64,000 nucleotides of DNA from Cellulophaga baltica. GTDB lineage: Bacteria; Bacteroidota; Bacteroidia; Flavobacteriales; Flavobacteriaceae. Made by a program: the position numbers and the translations under genes. The stretch lies in the NCBI RefSeq assembly GCF_900102165.1, contig NZ_FNBD01000002.1, positions 186,001-250,000 of the forward strand, given 5' to 3'. Of the stretch, positions 17,476 to 26,482 are shown one piece after another (position 1 is the stretch's first letter; every line of letters starts with the position of its first letter). Below the pieces are notes generated by a model, which worked only from the letters and a program-made list of their open reading frames with translations, was not told where the DNA came from and made no database searches.

Positions 17476-18261
17476 TTGGATTTTTTAAGCTTTCTAGATT
17501 TTAAAATAACAGATTTAATAGACATATTGCTTGTCGCTACGCTGTTATACTACATATACAAATTGGTTCGCGGCACTGTGGCGATCAATATTTTTATTGG
17601 TATTGTTTTAGTCTGGGGTTTCTGGAAACTTACAGAGCTCTTAGAAATGAAAATGATTTCTAGTGTAATTGGCGGATTTATGCAAGTGGGTTTAATTGCA
17701 TTGATTATTGTTTTTCAGCAAGAAATAAGAAAGTTTTTACTGATGATTGGTTCTACCAATTTTGCCAATAAACGTAATTTCATCAAGCACTTTAAATTTT
17801 TAAAACAAGAAGTTACCAGTATAGGTACCGATGTAGATTCTTTAATAAGTGCTTGCGATAAAATGAGTTCCTCTAAAACTGGCGCTATTATCATCATCAA
17901 AAGAAGTAATTCTTTAGATTTCGTAAAATCTAGTGGGGATAAAATGCAGATTGAAATTACCCAACCTATTATTGAAAGCATCTTTTACAAAAACAGCCCA
18001 TTGCATGATGGTGCTGCCGTAATTGAAGGTAATTATATTGTTGCCACACGAGTAATACTACCTGTTTCTAACGAACGTAATATTCCATTACGCTTTGGAC
18101 TAAGACACCGAGCTGCTGTTGGTATTACTGAAAAAACAGACTCCCTTGCTATTGTTGTTAGTGAAGAAACCGGCATGATCACTTATATTAAAAATGGGGA
18201 ATTTGTTCTTTACAACGACCTGACTGAGCTCTCTAGCATGATCAAAGAAGATCTGATGTAG
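17476..18261 (+). CDS. cdaA: Diadenylate cyclase CdaA (c-di-AMP synthase)
   Basis: The protein has three N-terminal membrane helices (about residues 10-85) and a DAC catalytic domain. The DGA motif is in NSPLHDGAAVIEG and the RHR motif in FGLRHRAAVGI; the two build the active site that condenses two ATP into cyclic di-AMP. The usual family N-terminus (a short hydrophilic start then DIxDILLVA) fits a TTG start at 17476, giving 261 residues. An in-frame ATG at 17389 would add 29 residues lying inside the folP 3' end and not typical of the family. It is likely cotranscribed with folP. c-di-AMP is linked to osmotic and cell-wall control in other bacteria; targets here cannot be read from this window. 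Confidence 0.93.
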   Translation: MDFLSFLDFKITDLIDILLVATLLYYIYKLVRGTVAINIFIGIVLVWGFWKLTELLEMKMISSVIGGFMQVGLIALIIVFQQEIRKFLLMIGSTNFANKRNFIKHFKFLKQEVTSIGTDVDSLISACDKMSSSKTGAIIIIKRSNSLDFVKSSGDKMQIEITQPIIESIFYKNSPLHDGAAVIEGNYIVATRVILPVSNERNIPLRFGLRHRAAVGITEKTDSLAIVVSEETGMITYIKNGEFVLYNDLTELSSMIKEDLM

Positions 18262-18297
18262 GGCTTAAAAAAAACACAAACCAATCAACCAACCACT

Positions 18298-19113
18298 ATG
18301 GAATGCAAAAACTGCACCCTTACTTTAGAAGAAAATCATAATTTTTGCGCTGATTGTGGCGCGAAAGTGATTAGAAATAGATTGACTATAAAAAATTTAT
18401 TTGGTGATTTTGCTCAACGCTATTTAAATATTGACAACACCTTTATTCGCACTTTTGGCAAGCTATTCATAGCCCCTGATGTCGTCATTGTAGGTTATAT
18501 CAATGGAGTCAGAAAAAGATATATGAATCCCATCTCTTATTTCACCATAGCCGTTTTTCTTGGAGGTATTTTCTTTTTTCTTGTTCAAAAATTCTTTCCT
18601 ACAGCCATGGATTTTCAATTTACACAAATGGCTACTGATAACGCTGACGAATCTCAGAAACTTGGAATGGAATTTGGAAAAAAGTTTCAGGACATTTCAA
18701 TTGAATATCAAAGCATTTTCTACATGGCAATGCTCCCTTTTCTTTCCTTGATTTCAAGAGTAGTTTTCTATAACAAAAAGCAGTTTAATCTTAGTGAGCA
18801 TTTTGTAATAAACATATACGCTTATTCTCAAATGTCTATTTTAGTCAACATTTTATATATAATGAGCATATGGAATAGCCAATGGATATACTATGTATCT
18901 ATGAGCAATGCCATTACCTTAGTTTTGTATTTTTCTTATGTATATAAAAAGACATTCCAATTATCATTTAAACAAATACTTTTAAAGCTTTTATTGTTCC
19001 TAGTAATTTTCGGAATACTATTTATAGGGATAATTATTTGTGCAGCTATTTACTTAGCACTCTTTACAGATACTTTCAAAAACCTTAAAAATGCACAGGC
19101 AATGCTGTACTAA
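18298..19113 (+). CDS. DUF3667 zinc-ribbon membrane protein
   Basis: The 271-residue protein opens with a zinc ribbon (CKNC and CADCG, residues 3-20), followed by FGDFAQRYLNIDNTFIRTF and YINGVRKRYMNPISYF, the DUF3667 pattern. Four to five hydrophobic helices cover the rest (about 75-95, 140-155, 175-200, 205-220, 225-255). It has no signal peptide and its function is unknown; the family is typical of Bacteroidota. It follows cdaA by 36 bases. Its TAA stop overlaps the stop of the convergent ABC exporter by four bases. Confidence 0.85.
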   Translation: MECKNCTLTLEENHNFCADCGAKVIRNRLTIKNLFGDFAQRYLNIDNTFIRTFGKLFIAPDVVIVGYINGVRKRYMNPISYFTIAVFLGGIFFFLVQKFFPTAMDFQFTQMATDNADESQKLGMEFGKKFQDISIEYQSIFYMAMLPFLSLISRVVFYNKKQFNLSEHFVINIYAYSQMSILVNILYIMSIWNSQWIYYVSMSNAITLVLYFSYVYKKTFQLSFKQILLKLLLFLVIFGILFIGIIICAAIYLALFTDTFKNLKNAQAMLY

Positions 19114-20876
19114 ACCGCTTCTTCTATTGAAAATTGTGCCTCGTAAAGATTGTTGTAATATCCTCCTTTTTTAAGAAGTTCTTTGTGCGAACCTATTTCA
19201 ACAATTTTACCAGCATCCATAACAATAATTTTGTCTGCTTTTTTAATCGTTGCTAATCTGTGCGCTATAATGATTGAAGTTCTCCCTTCCGTAATTTTGT
19301 CTGTGGCTTTTTGTATCAATTGCTCAGAATAGGTGTCTACAGAAGACGTTGCTTCATCTAAGACAAGAATACTAGGATTGCTTACATATGCCCTTAAAAA
19401 TGCTATGAGCTGTCTTTGCCCGCTAGATAGCATCGTTCCACGCTCTTTTACATTGTAATTGTATCCTTCTGGTAAACTTGCTATAAATTCATGCACCCCA
19501 ATCTCTCTAGCAGCAGCCTCTATCTGCGCAGTTGTTATGGCTGTATTTTTAAGCGAAATATTATTGGCAATAGTATCTGCAAAGAGAAAAACATCTTGTA
19601 ATACTACCGCTATTTTAGAGCGAAGTGATGCTAGTTTAAAATCTTTAATAGAAACACCATCAATAGCTATTTCTCCTGAGTTGATCTCGTAAAACCTATT
19701 TAATAGATTGATAATTGTAGATTTTCCAGCACCTGTAGCACCTACAATGGCTACGGTTTCTCCTGCTTTTACGCTAAAAGATATGCCATGCAATACTTCT
19801 TCATCTTCCAAATACCCAAACCGAACATCTTTAAAATCAATTGCCCCTTTGATATCTGTTTGCTCAATAGTGCCCGAATCTTCAATTTGACTTTCCGTAT
19901 CTAAAATTTTAAAAACTCTATTAGCCGCTACCATACCCATTTGCAAAGTATTAAACTTATCTGCAATTTGACGCAGAGGCCTAAACAACATATCTGATAG
20001 CAGAATAAAAGCAAAAATAGCCCCGTACTCACTAGGCCCCACATTAGCGATATTCAACAATCCGCCGTACCAAACAATTAAACCAATTGCTATGGAAGAT
20101 ACAATCTCTGCAATAGGAAAGAAAATAGAATTATACCACACTGTTTTTAACCATGCATTTTGATGCTTTTCATTAATCTCTCTAAACTTCTCTTTTTCAA
20201 TTTCTTCACGATTAAACAGCTGTACTATTTTCATTCCTGTTATACGTTCTTGAACAAAAGAATTTAAATTAGAAACCTCTGCCCTAACTTCCGTAAATGC
20301 AATCTTCATTGCTTTTTGAAACATTCGTGTAGCATAAGCGATAATAGGCATTAAAGCAAAAACTATTAAAGCCAGTTTCCAGCTCTGATACAACATAACC
20401 CCTGCTACCACAATCATTTTAAGCAAATCTGCTACGATCACAAAAAAACCTTGACTAAAGATTTCTCCTATTCGCTGCATATCTGCAACAGCTCTAGTAA
20501 CCAAAACACCAATAGAAGAGTTATCAAAATATTTCATCTTAAAGCCTAGCATACGCTTAAACAAATCTATTCTTACATCTTTAATAACAGATTCTCCTAA
20601 CCAATTGGCATAGTAGTTAAAACCTAACTGACTTACCACTTGCCCAATAAGCACCGCTAACATGGCCATGGTCATATACAATAATTTCTGACTGTTCTTT
20701 TCTGTAATAGCCTCATCCACGATATTACCAACAATGATTGCTGTCATTACGGCAAAACCTGAAAGTAATATAGCCGCTATTGCCACCCCGTAGAAAGTAA
20801 CACGATAGGGCTTTGTATAGTTTACTAATCTTTTAAATAAGACAAAATCAAATGCTTTTCCTGATTTATTATCCAT
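19110..20876 (-). CDS. ABC exporter, fused permease and ATPase (MsbA/MDR-like)
   Basis: The 588-residue half-transporter has a six-helix type IV exporter membrane domain (residues 20-310) and an ATPase domain (about 345-580). Walker A is GATGAGKST (379-387), the signature is LSSGQRQL, Walker B is ILVLDEAT and the H-loop is IIIAHRLAT. It should work as a homodimer. Such proteins move lipids, drugs or peptides outwards; the substrate cannot be told from motifs. Its start overlaps the 3' end of truA by 8 bases, so the two are translationally coupled, and its stop shares four bases with the convergent DUF3667 gene. Confidence 0.93.
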   Translation of the reverse strand: MDNKSGKAFDFVLFKRLVNYTKPYRVTFYGVAIAAILLSGFAVMTAIIVGNIVDEAITEKNSQKLLYMTMAMLAVLIGQVVSQLGFNYYANWLGESVIKDVRIDLFKRMLGFKMKYFDNSSIGVLVTRAVADMQRIGEIFSQGFFVIVADLLKMIVVAGVMLYQSWKLALIVFALMPIIAYATRMFQKAMKIAFTEVRAEVSNLNSFVQERITGMKIVQLFNREEIEKEKFREINEKHQNAWLKTVWYNSIFFPIAEIVSSIAIGLIVWYGGLLNIANVGPSEYGAIFAFILLSDMLFRPLRQIADKFNTLQMGMVAANRVFKILDTESQIEDSGTIEQTDIKGAIDFKDVRFGYLEDEEVLHGISFSVKAGETVAIVGATGAGKSTIINLLNRFYEINSGEIAIDGVSIKDFKLASLRSKIAVVLQDVFLFADTIANNISLKNTAITTAQIEAAAREIGVHEFIASLPEGYNYNVKERGTMLSSGQRQLIAFLRAYVSNPSILVLDEATSSVDTYSEQLIQKATDKITEGRTSIIIAHRLATIKKADKIIVMDAGKIVEIGSHKELLKKGGYYNNLYEAQFSIEEAV

Positions 20877-21621
20877 GGATTTTTACAATGTTTTCTGGGT
20901 ATAAAACTGAGGTCAAATATAAGCCTTTTGCGGGCGCTGAAGCCCCTGCATTACTCCTATCTTTACTTTTTAATATAGCTTTAACATTGGAGATATTTAT
21001 CTTTCCTAATCCAACATCAAGCAAGGTGCCCACAACAGCACGCACCATATTTCTCAAAAACCGATCTGCGGTAATAGTAAAAATTAGAACTCCACCATCA
21101 AGTCGCCATGCTGCATGGGTAATATCACAATTAAAGGTATTTACCTCTGTATTGCTTTTAGAAAAACACTCAAAATCTGTATGCTCTAATAAAAGTAAGG
21201 CGGCTTCATTCATTTTTTTTACGTCTAAAGGATACTTAATAAAGTGTGCATGATGTATTAAAAATGGATTTTTATCTTGAACAATCCAATATTCATACGT
21301 CCTAGAGACTGCATTAAATCTGGCATGCGCTTCTTCTGGCACTAAAAAAACATCTTGTACAGCTATATCTTTAGGCAAAAAACTATTCAATCGAAATACA
21401 AAGTTGTCTTTCTGAGGTATTTCTCCAAAATCAAAATGCGCATACAATTCTTTTGCATGCACTCCCGCATCTGTTCTACCCGCTCCCATTAAAATAATTT
21501 CTTGTGATAATAGTTTTGACAAAGCATCTTCTAATACCCCTTGTACTGTAATGGCATTAGGTTGCTTTTGCCACCCATGATACTGTTTGCCAAAGTAGGA
21601 AAAACGAATAAAATACCTCAA
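20869..21621 (-). CDS. truA: tRNA pseudouridine(38-40) synthase TruA
   Basis: The 250-residue protein has TruA hallmarks: FSYFGKQYHGWQKQPNAITV at the N-terminus, the catalytic aspartate in MGAGRTDAGVHA, then FNAVSRTYEYWI and a C-terminal FLRNMVRAVVGTLLDVGLGK. TruA modifies uridines 38-40 in the anticodon stem. It overlaps the downstream ABC exporter gene by 8 bases on the same strand. A TACCTTTG box lies 26 bases upstream of the start. Confidence 0.97.
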   Translation of the reverse strand: MRYFIRFSYFGKQYHGWQKQPNAITVQGVLEDALSKLLSQEIILMGAGRTDAGVHAKELYAHFDFGEIPQKDNFVFRLNSFLPKDIAVQDVFLVPEEAHARFNAVSRTYEYWIVQDKNPFLIHHAHFIKYPLDVKKMNEAALLLLEHTDFECFSKSNTEVNTFNCDITHAAWRLDGGVLIFTITADRFLRNMVRAVVGTLLDVGLGKINISNVKAILKSKDRSNAGASAPAKGLYLTSVLYPENIVKIHG

Positions 21622-21646
21622 TGAAATATGCTATTTTTGTGAATCA

Positions 21647-21654
21647 CAAAGGTA
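21647..21654 (-). promoter_or_regulatory. Possible -7 box for truA
   Basis: On the minus strand TACCTTTG fits the Bacteroidota TAnnTTTG box, 26 bases from the truA start codon. No good -33 TTG was found at the right spacing, so support is partial. Confidence 0.35.
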
Positions 21655-21750
21655 CTAAAGAAATACGATATTACTTCTTCACCCCTTTACAGGTATCACA
21701 ACTACAGAAGCGCACTTGCATGCTTTTTAATTTATTAAGAAACTTAACGA

Positions 21751-22248
21751 ATGACCCGAATACTTTTACTTTCAGACACACATAGCCACATAGACGACAC
21801 GATACTTAAGTATGCAAAAAAAGCAGATGAGATTTGGCATGCTGGTGATATTGGCACCTTAGAGGTTACTGACAAACTAAAAAAAATAAAACCAACTAGA
21901 GTGGTCTATGGGAATATTGATGATCATTTAGCGCAAATGGAGTTTCCACTAGACAATAGGTTTATGTGTGAAGAGGTAGACGTTTGGATGACGCATATTG
22001 GCGGTTACCCAAACAAATACAACCCTAGAATACGAGAAGAAATTAAAAATAATCCTCCAAAACTATTTATTAGTGGCCATTCTCATATTTTAAAAGTAAT
22101 GTGGGATAAGAAACTAAATCTTTTACATATGAATCCTGGCGCATGTGGCACCCATGGTTTTCATCAAGTACGGACCATGTTACAATTTGTAATAGATGGT
22201 AAAGAGATTAAAGATTTAGAAATTATTGAATTAGGAAAAAGAGGCTAA
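21751..22248 (+). CDS. Calcineurin-like metallophosphoesterase (YfcE/MJ0936 type)
   Basis: The 165-residue single-domain protein has the five metal-binding blocks of the family: LLSDTHSHI, WHAGDIG, VYGNIDDH, WMTHIGG and ISGHSHILK, ending with LHMNPGACG. Proteins of this size hydrolyse phosphodiesters with Mn or Ni. The physiological substrate is unknown. It stands alone, divergent from truA by 129 bases, with no obvious promoter box near its start. Confidence 0.92.
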   Translation: MTRILLLSDTHSHIDDTILKYAKKADEIWHAGDIGTLEVTDKLKKIKPTRVVYGNIDDHLAQMEFPLDNRFMCEEVDVWMTHIGGYPNKYNPRIREEIKNNPPKLFISGHSHILKVMWDKKLNLLHMNPGACGTHGFHQVRTMLQFVIDGKEIKDLEIIELGKRG

Positions 22249-22440
22249 TAGCTACTAAAATACTTTCTAACGACTATTACAGTAAATGAACACATATGTT
22301 TAGTATTACTCCTAGTTACAAACTCTAAGTAGTTTACCATAGAAAGCGTGAAATATGTACGAACCAAATCAGCACATTTACCTATAGCACTAGGGACAGA
22401 AACTGCTAGAAGCAAACATCGACACCCATAATTTTAAAGC

Positions 22441-22468
22441 ATAAAAAACCCGGGCACTACCCCGGGTT
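22441..22468 (-). terminator. Terminator of the DUF4293 gene
   Basis: On the minus strand AACCCGGG and CCCGGGTT form a GC-rich eight-pair stem with a six-base loop, followed by TTTTTTAT. It lies 30 bases after the stop codon. Confidence 0.85.
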
Positions 22469-22497
22469 CACGCACTAATACTACTAAGATGTTAGGT

Positions 22498-22908
22498 TTA
22501 ACGTAAGCGATCAACAGATTTTACAAGATCCTCATCCTTCCTAATTGCCTTGTTGGCCAAGACTAAAAAAACGATAGAAAAAATAGGAATCAGCATCCCA
22601 ATACCCTTCTCAGAAACCGAAATCTCTCCAGATAAGTTTAGCGATCGATAAACGAAAAATCCTAGTAAAAAAAGGTTCAATATCATATTCAATCTGTTTA
22701 CCACAAATTGGTTTTGTCTTTTTTTGTATAACACTATAGCTATTAAGGCCAATATTGCAGAAACGAAGAAAGCGCCAGAGATAAGAATATCATCTTTAGC
22801 AAAAATTTCTTTTCCTTTAACATCTGACCATAGGTTTACCCAGAACGGTAAAGCTGCCGTTAAAAGTATTACTATAAGTAAATATAATGTTTGGATTCTT
22901 TGAATCAT
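22498..22908 (-). CDS. DUF4293 four-helix membrane protein
   Basis: The 136-residue protein begins MIQRIQTLYLLIVILLTA, the diagnostic start of DUF4293, and has four hydrophobic segments (about 5-23, 40-60, 70-88, 105-122) followed by a basic, hydrophilic tail. The family is restricted to Bacteroidota and its function is unknown. It is divergent from rho with a 190-base gap, a pairing that I believe is common in Flavobacteriia. Confidence 0.88.
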   Translation of the reverse strand: MIQRIQTLYLLIVILLTAALPFWVNLWSDVKGKEIFAKDDILISGAFFVSAILALIAIVLYKKRQNQFVVNRLNMILNLFLLGFFVYRSLNLSGEISVSEKGIGMLIPIFSIVFLVLANKAIRKDEDLVKSVDRLR

Positions 22909-23098
22909 TCTCTAAATTATAATTTAAGACTGCAAAATAAGCGTCTTTTTAAGAAATATCAATGAAATATTGAAAATAATTTGTAATATTGTCTCACAGT
23001 ACCATAACACTCACCAATATTTAGGACATCGTTCCGTTAATTTTCAAGATTACAATACACTTCATTTTCATAGAGACGTATAATTTATTCAATTATTA

Positions 23099-24817
23099 AT
23101 GTTTGAAATTTCAGATTTAAAATCAAAAAAGCTTCCTGAGCTTCAGGAAATAGCCAATGGTTTAAATGTACCAAAGTACAAAACCTTAAAAAAACTAGAC
23201 TTAGTTTATCAAATTTTAGACGTGCAAGCTGCCAACCCTAAAGTTGTACAAGCTGCAATAAGTAGTACTACTCCCGAAGTAGCAGAAAAACCTAAGCCAG
23301 CAAAGGCTCCTAGACCTAAAAAACCTAGAATCACGGCTAAAACTGATAAAAAGGAAGAACCTGTTGTTGAAAAACCAACAGACAGCGCTCCGAAAAAACC
23401 AGCAAGACCTAACAAGCCTAATCCAAGGCCTGTTGCGGCAAAAGATGCACCTGCTAAAACAGAAGCTACTTCTAGTAAAGAGAGTACTCCAAAAGAAGCA
23501 AGAGTTCCGCATCCAAAAAATACGAAGGCTCCTGTTGCTAGTCAGAAAAAAGAGTTTCAAAAAAAGACGCCTGTTCACAACAACCAGAACAATAACAATA
23601 GTAATCCAAATCAAAACAAACCTAATCCTAGACCAAAACAGGAGAAGAATAATAATTTTGACAAGGATTTAAAGAACAGGTATAAGGAACCAGAATACGA
23701 ATTTGATAGTATTATTGCTAGTGAAGGTGTTCTCGACATTATGCAAGACGGCTACGGCTTCTTACGTTCTTCAGATTACAACTACTTATCATCACCAGAT
23801 GATATTTATGTATCACAATCACAAATACGTTTATTTGGATTAAAAACCGGAGATACCGTTTTAGGAAATGTCCGCCCTCCAAAAGAAGGTGAAAAGTATT
23901 TTCCTTTAATAAAAGTGAATAAGATAAATGGTATCGACCCACAAGTTGTACGTGATCGTGTCGCTTTTGAGCATTTAACACCCTTATTCCCTCAAGAAAA
24001 ATTTAATTTATCAGAAAGACAAGGTACCATATCTACACGTATTATTGATTTATTCTCTCCAATTGGAAAAGGACAAAGAGGTATGATCGTATCGCAACCT
24101 AAATCTGGTAAAACAATGTTGCTTAAAGATATCGCAAATGGTATTGCAGCAAACCATCCAGAAGTATATCAAATTATATTATTAATTGATGAACGTCCTG
24201 AAGAAGTTACAGACATGCAACGTAACGTTCGCGGAGAAGTTGTTGCTTCTACTTTTGACAAAGAACCTACAGAACACGTTAGAGTTGCCAATATCGTCTT
24301 AGAAAAAGCAAAAAGACTAGTAGAATGTGGTCATGATGTTGTGATCTTATTAGATTCTATAACGCGTTTAGCGCGTGCCTACAATACGGTACAACCGCCT
24401 TCTGGAAAAGTATTAAGTGGTGGTGTAGATGCCAATGCTTTACATAAACCAAAACGTTTCTTTGGAGCTGCTCGTAATATAGAAGGTGGCGGATCGCTAT
24501 CTATTATTGCAACTGCTTTAACGGAAACAGGTTCTAAAATGGACGAGGTTATTTTTGAAGAATTCAAAGGTACCGGTAACATGGAACTACAATTAGATCG
24601 TAAGATTGCTAATCGTAGAATATTCCCTGCTATAGATCTTACTTCTTCTAGTACACGTAGAGATGATTTATTATTAGATGAAGCTACGATACAACGTATG
24701 TGGATTATGCGCAAGTATTTAGCCGACATGAACCCAATAGAAGCCATGGAGTTTATTGAGCAACGCATTAAACAAACAAAAAACAATGAAGAGTTTTTAA
24801 TGACGATGAGTCAATAA
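23099..24817 (+). CDS. rho: Transcription termination factor Rho with long disordered insert
   Basis: The 572-residue protein is about 150 longer than E. coli Rho. Residues 1-45 are the Rho N-terminal helical domain ([18 protein letters not shown]). Residues about 55-195 are a low-complexity stretch dominated by Lys, Pro, Asn, Ala and Arg with no predicted fold. The cold-shock RNA-binding domain follows (about 205-280, [24 protein letters not shown]). The hexameric ATPase domain has Walker [14 protein letters not shown], Walker [15 protein letters not shown], the Q-loop area RPPSGK-like [17 protein letters not shown] and the arginine finger region. The insert is Bacteroidota-typical; in Bacteroides thetaiotaomicron the equivalent region has been reported to drive condensate formation. 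Rho ends untranslated RNA synthesis. A strong terminator follows. Confidence 0.97.
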   Translation: MFEISDLKSKKLPELQEIANGLNVPKYKTLKKLDLVYQILDVQAANPKVVQAAISSTTPEVAEKPKPAKAPRPKKPRITAKTDKKEEPVVEKPTDSAPKKPARPNKPNPRPVAAKDAPAKTEATSSKESTPKEARVPHPKNTKAPVASQKKEFQKKTPVHNNQNNNNSNPNQNKPNPRPKQEKNNNFDKDLKNRYKEPEYEFDSIIASEGVLDIMQDGYGFLRSSDYNYLSSPDDIYVSQSQIRLFGLKTGDTVLGNVRPPKEGEKYFPLIKVNKINGIDPQVVRDRVAFEHLTPLFPQEKFNLSERQGTISTRIIDLFSPIGKGQRGMIVSQPKSGKTMLLKDIANGIAANHPEVYQIILLIDERPEEVTDMQRNVRGEVVASTFDKEPTEHVRVANIVLEKAKRLVECGHDVVILLDSITRLARAYNTVQPPSGKVLSGGVDANALHKPKRFFGAARNIEGGGSLSIIATALTETGSKMDEVIFEEFKGTGNMELQLDRKIANRRIFPAIDLTSSSTRRDDLLLDEATIQRMWIMRKYLADMNPIEAMEFIEQRIKQTKNNEEFLMTMSQ

Positions 24818-24840
24818 AATTAACTCTAATTTCAAATACA

Positions 24841-24874
24841 AAAAAGCCCAATGAAAATTTCATTGGGCTTTTTT
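24841..24874 (+). terminator. Terminator of rho
   Basis: AAAAAGCCCAATGAAA and TTTCATTGGGCTTTTT form a perfect stem with a tiny loop and end in a run of Ts, 24 bases after the rho stop. Confidence 0.9.
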
Positions 24875-25034
24875 AATGGCCTTAAAACTGGTTCTTCATT
24901 AGCACACTATTACGAATTAAAGCCATTAGAGTTCTATTTATCAATTTTTTCAAATATATTTACAACGCATAAAAAGCACAATCCCCTCTACGGCTCACAT
25001 GCAACTAATTTCACAACACTAAAAATCATAACCG

Positions 25035-25742
25035 ATGAAACGTAAAAAAAACTTGGGATTGCTATTCGTTGCCTTCTCATTACTTGTAAGCTGTAATTCC
25101 GAAAAGAAACAAACCACCCCTGACACGGAACCTGCACACAAAGAGTTACAGGAAGAAAAAACAAAAGAAGTAAAAGCTCCTGAGCAAATTATAAGCATTA
25201 CAGAAGCAAAACAAGATTACGACAATTACACTAAAAAAAGAGCTCAATTAATAGAAAAAATAGAAGATCCTTTAGAAGATGGTTCTAAATTTATTGCTTC
25301 TCGTTATGGCGATTATGATATAGAAACGGTAAAAAACTATATTGCCTATGTAGAGCAAGAAGCTAAAGAGGCTGGAGTAAAAGTAGAAACCTTACGTTTT
25401 TATTTTTCTACCTACCCAGACAAAAAAGATTTTCCTGATCATAAAAAAGTAAAACACCCGCGCCAAAATTCATTTTTCATCCTTCCAACAATGAAAGTTG
25501 ACGCTATGAATATGGGTTTTTATATTAAAGATTTAGGCGATGGCAAGAAAGAAGCTGCTTTGATACGTGACTATCCAGGAATCTTAGACAGCAAAATGGG
25601 AGATACCAATAAAGAAAACAGCAAATCTTACGCCTCTTTCATACCGGCAACAACATCAACGCCAATAATGTTTTCAGACCAAAGTTTGATTATGAATAAA
25701 ACAACAATGGGGCCACCTCCCTACGACTCTGATTTTAATTGA
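25035..25742 (+). CDS. Lipoprotein of unknown function
   Basis: I do not recognise a family. The 235-residue protein has a lipoprotein signal ending FSLLVSC (Cys20). A Lys/Glu/Thr-rich linker (about 22-55) precedes a compact part with EAKQDYDNYTKKRAQLIEK, a segment around ASRYGDYDIETVKNYIAYVEQEAKEAG, RFYFSTYPDKKDF and NSFFILPTMKV, then FSDQSLIMNKTTMGPPPYDSDFN at the end. No catalytic motif is visible. Similar lipoproteins upstream of small membrane proteins occur in Flavobacteriaceae, and here it is 19 bases upstream of the first of two paralogous membrane proteins, so the three may form an operon. Function unknown. Confidence 0.75.
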   Translation: MKRKKNLGLLFVAFSLLVSCNSEKKQTTPDTEPAHKELQEEKTKEVKAPEQIISITEAKQDYDNYTKKRAQLIEKIEDPLEDGSKFIASRYGDYDIETVKNYIAYVEQEAKEAGVKVETLRFYFSTYPDKKDFPDHKKVKHPRQNSFFILPTMKVDAMNMGFYIKDLGDGKKEAALIRDYPGILDSKMGDTNKENSKSYASFIPATTSTPIMFSDQSLIMNKTTMGPPPYDSDFN

Positions 25743-25761
25743 TTAAAATATATTAAACATT

Positions 25762-26436
25762 TTGTTAAAAGAAATATTACTTTATCCTCCTCTGCAAATT
25801 TACTTTGCAACATTGATAATTACCATTTTTAGATACCCGAAATATTTTGATTCCAAATTAAGATATTTACCAGTTCTATTAATGTATATATTTCTTACTG
25901 AATTATTAGGTCTAATAATAAACCTTGATTCAAGTAAAAACCCCTTTTATAATGATTTATATTCTAGATATAACTTTGTAATCTTTATAGCGTACGACTT
26001 AATGTTTTTTGGCTATTTTTTTTATTTACTTTGGCATTTTTGTTATTTACAACAAAATAAAAAAATAATTCTCATTGGTACTATAATATATGCTTTAGCC
26101 TTTTTAATTAATGCTATGTCCACAAATATAATAACAGATCCTCAAATTTACTCCTATAATATTGGAAGCTTAATTTTAATATTAGCCGCATTTATTTTTT
26201 TAAAAGAAAATATTCAAACGAAATTTTTTAAAAAAAATGCACTTTTTTGGATTAGTATTGGACTGCTTATATTCCATATAGGATTTATCCCCATTAATAT
26301 TTTATACTCTTTTTCCACAATGGAAACAAAAACAATGAATTATATATTGCCAAAATTTCATTTGGTTTTAGTCTTTTTAATGTACGGAAGTTTTATTTAC
26401 GGCTTCATTCAAATGAAAGCAAAACTAAGAATATGA
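25762..26436 (+). CDS. Membrane protein of unknown function, first of a tandem paralogous pair
   Basis: The 224-residue protein is almost all hydrophobic helices: about seven segments (near 12-25, 36-53, 71-93, 101-117, 130-146, 159-178 and 194-214). Its start is a TTG; no ATG lies close enough to keep the conserved beginning. It shares with the next gene the patterns KEI, FRYPKYFDSKLRYLP / YKKYFESKLRYLP, LTELLGLII, NPF, WHF/WHY and FWISIGLLI/FWISLGLII, so the two are duplicates. It has no signal peptide and no recognised domain. A 12-base sequence TATATTAAACAT lies just upstream here and also upstream of the paralogue. AT content is visibly higher than in neighbouring genes. Confidence 0.75.
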   Translation: MLKEILLYPPLQIYFATLIITIFRYPKYFDSKLRYLPVLLMYIFLTELLGLIINLDSSKNPFYNDLYSRYNFVIFIAYDLMFFGYFFYLLWHFCYLQQNKKIILIGTIIYALAFLINAMSTNIITDPQIYSYNIGSLILILAAFIFLKENIQTKFFKKNALFWISIGLLIFHIGFIPINILYSFSTMETKTMNYILPKFHLVLVFLMYGSFIYGFIQMKAKLRI

Positions 26437-26482
26437 GTATTTTAAAAAATTCACTATATTAAACATATTAACCCCCCGTAAT

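Noticed and set aside
20852-21253. A 133-codon plus-strand frame over truA and the ABC exporter
   Set aside because: Antisense to two confident genes and composition typical of a shadow of conserved sequence.
23216-23614. A minus-strand frame of 132 codons opposite rho
   Set aside because: It is the reverse of the Lys/Pro/Asn-rich insert; biased composition keeps frames open without selection.
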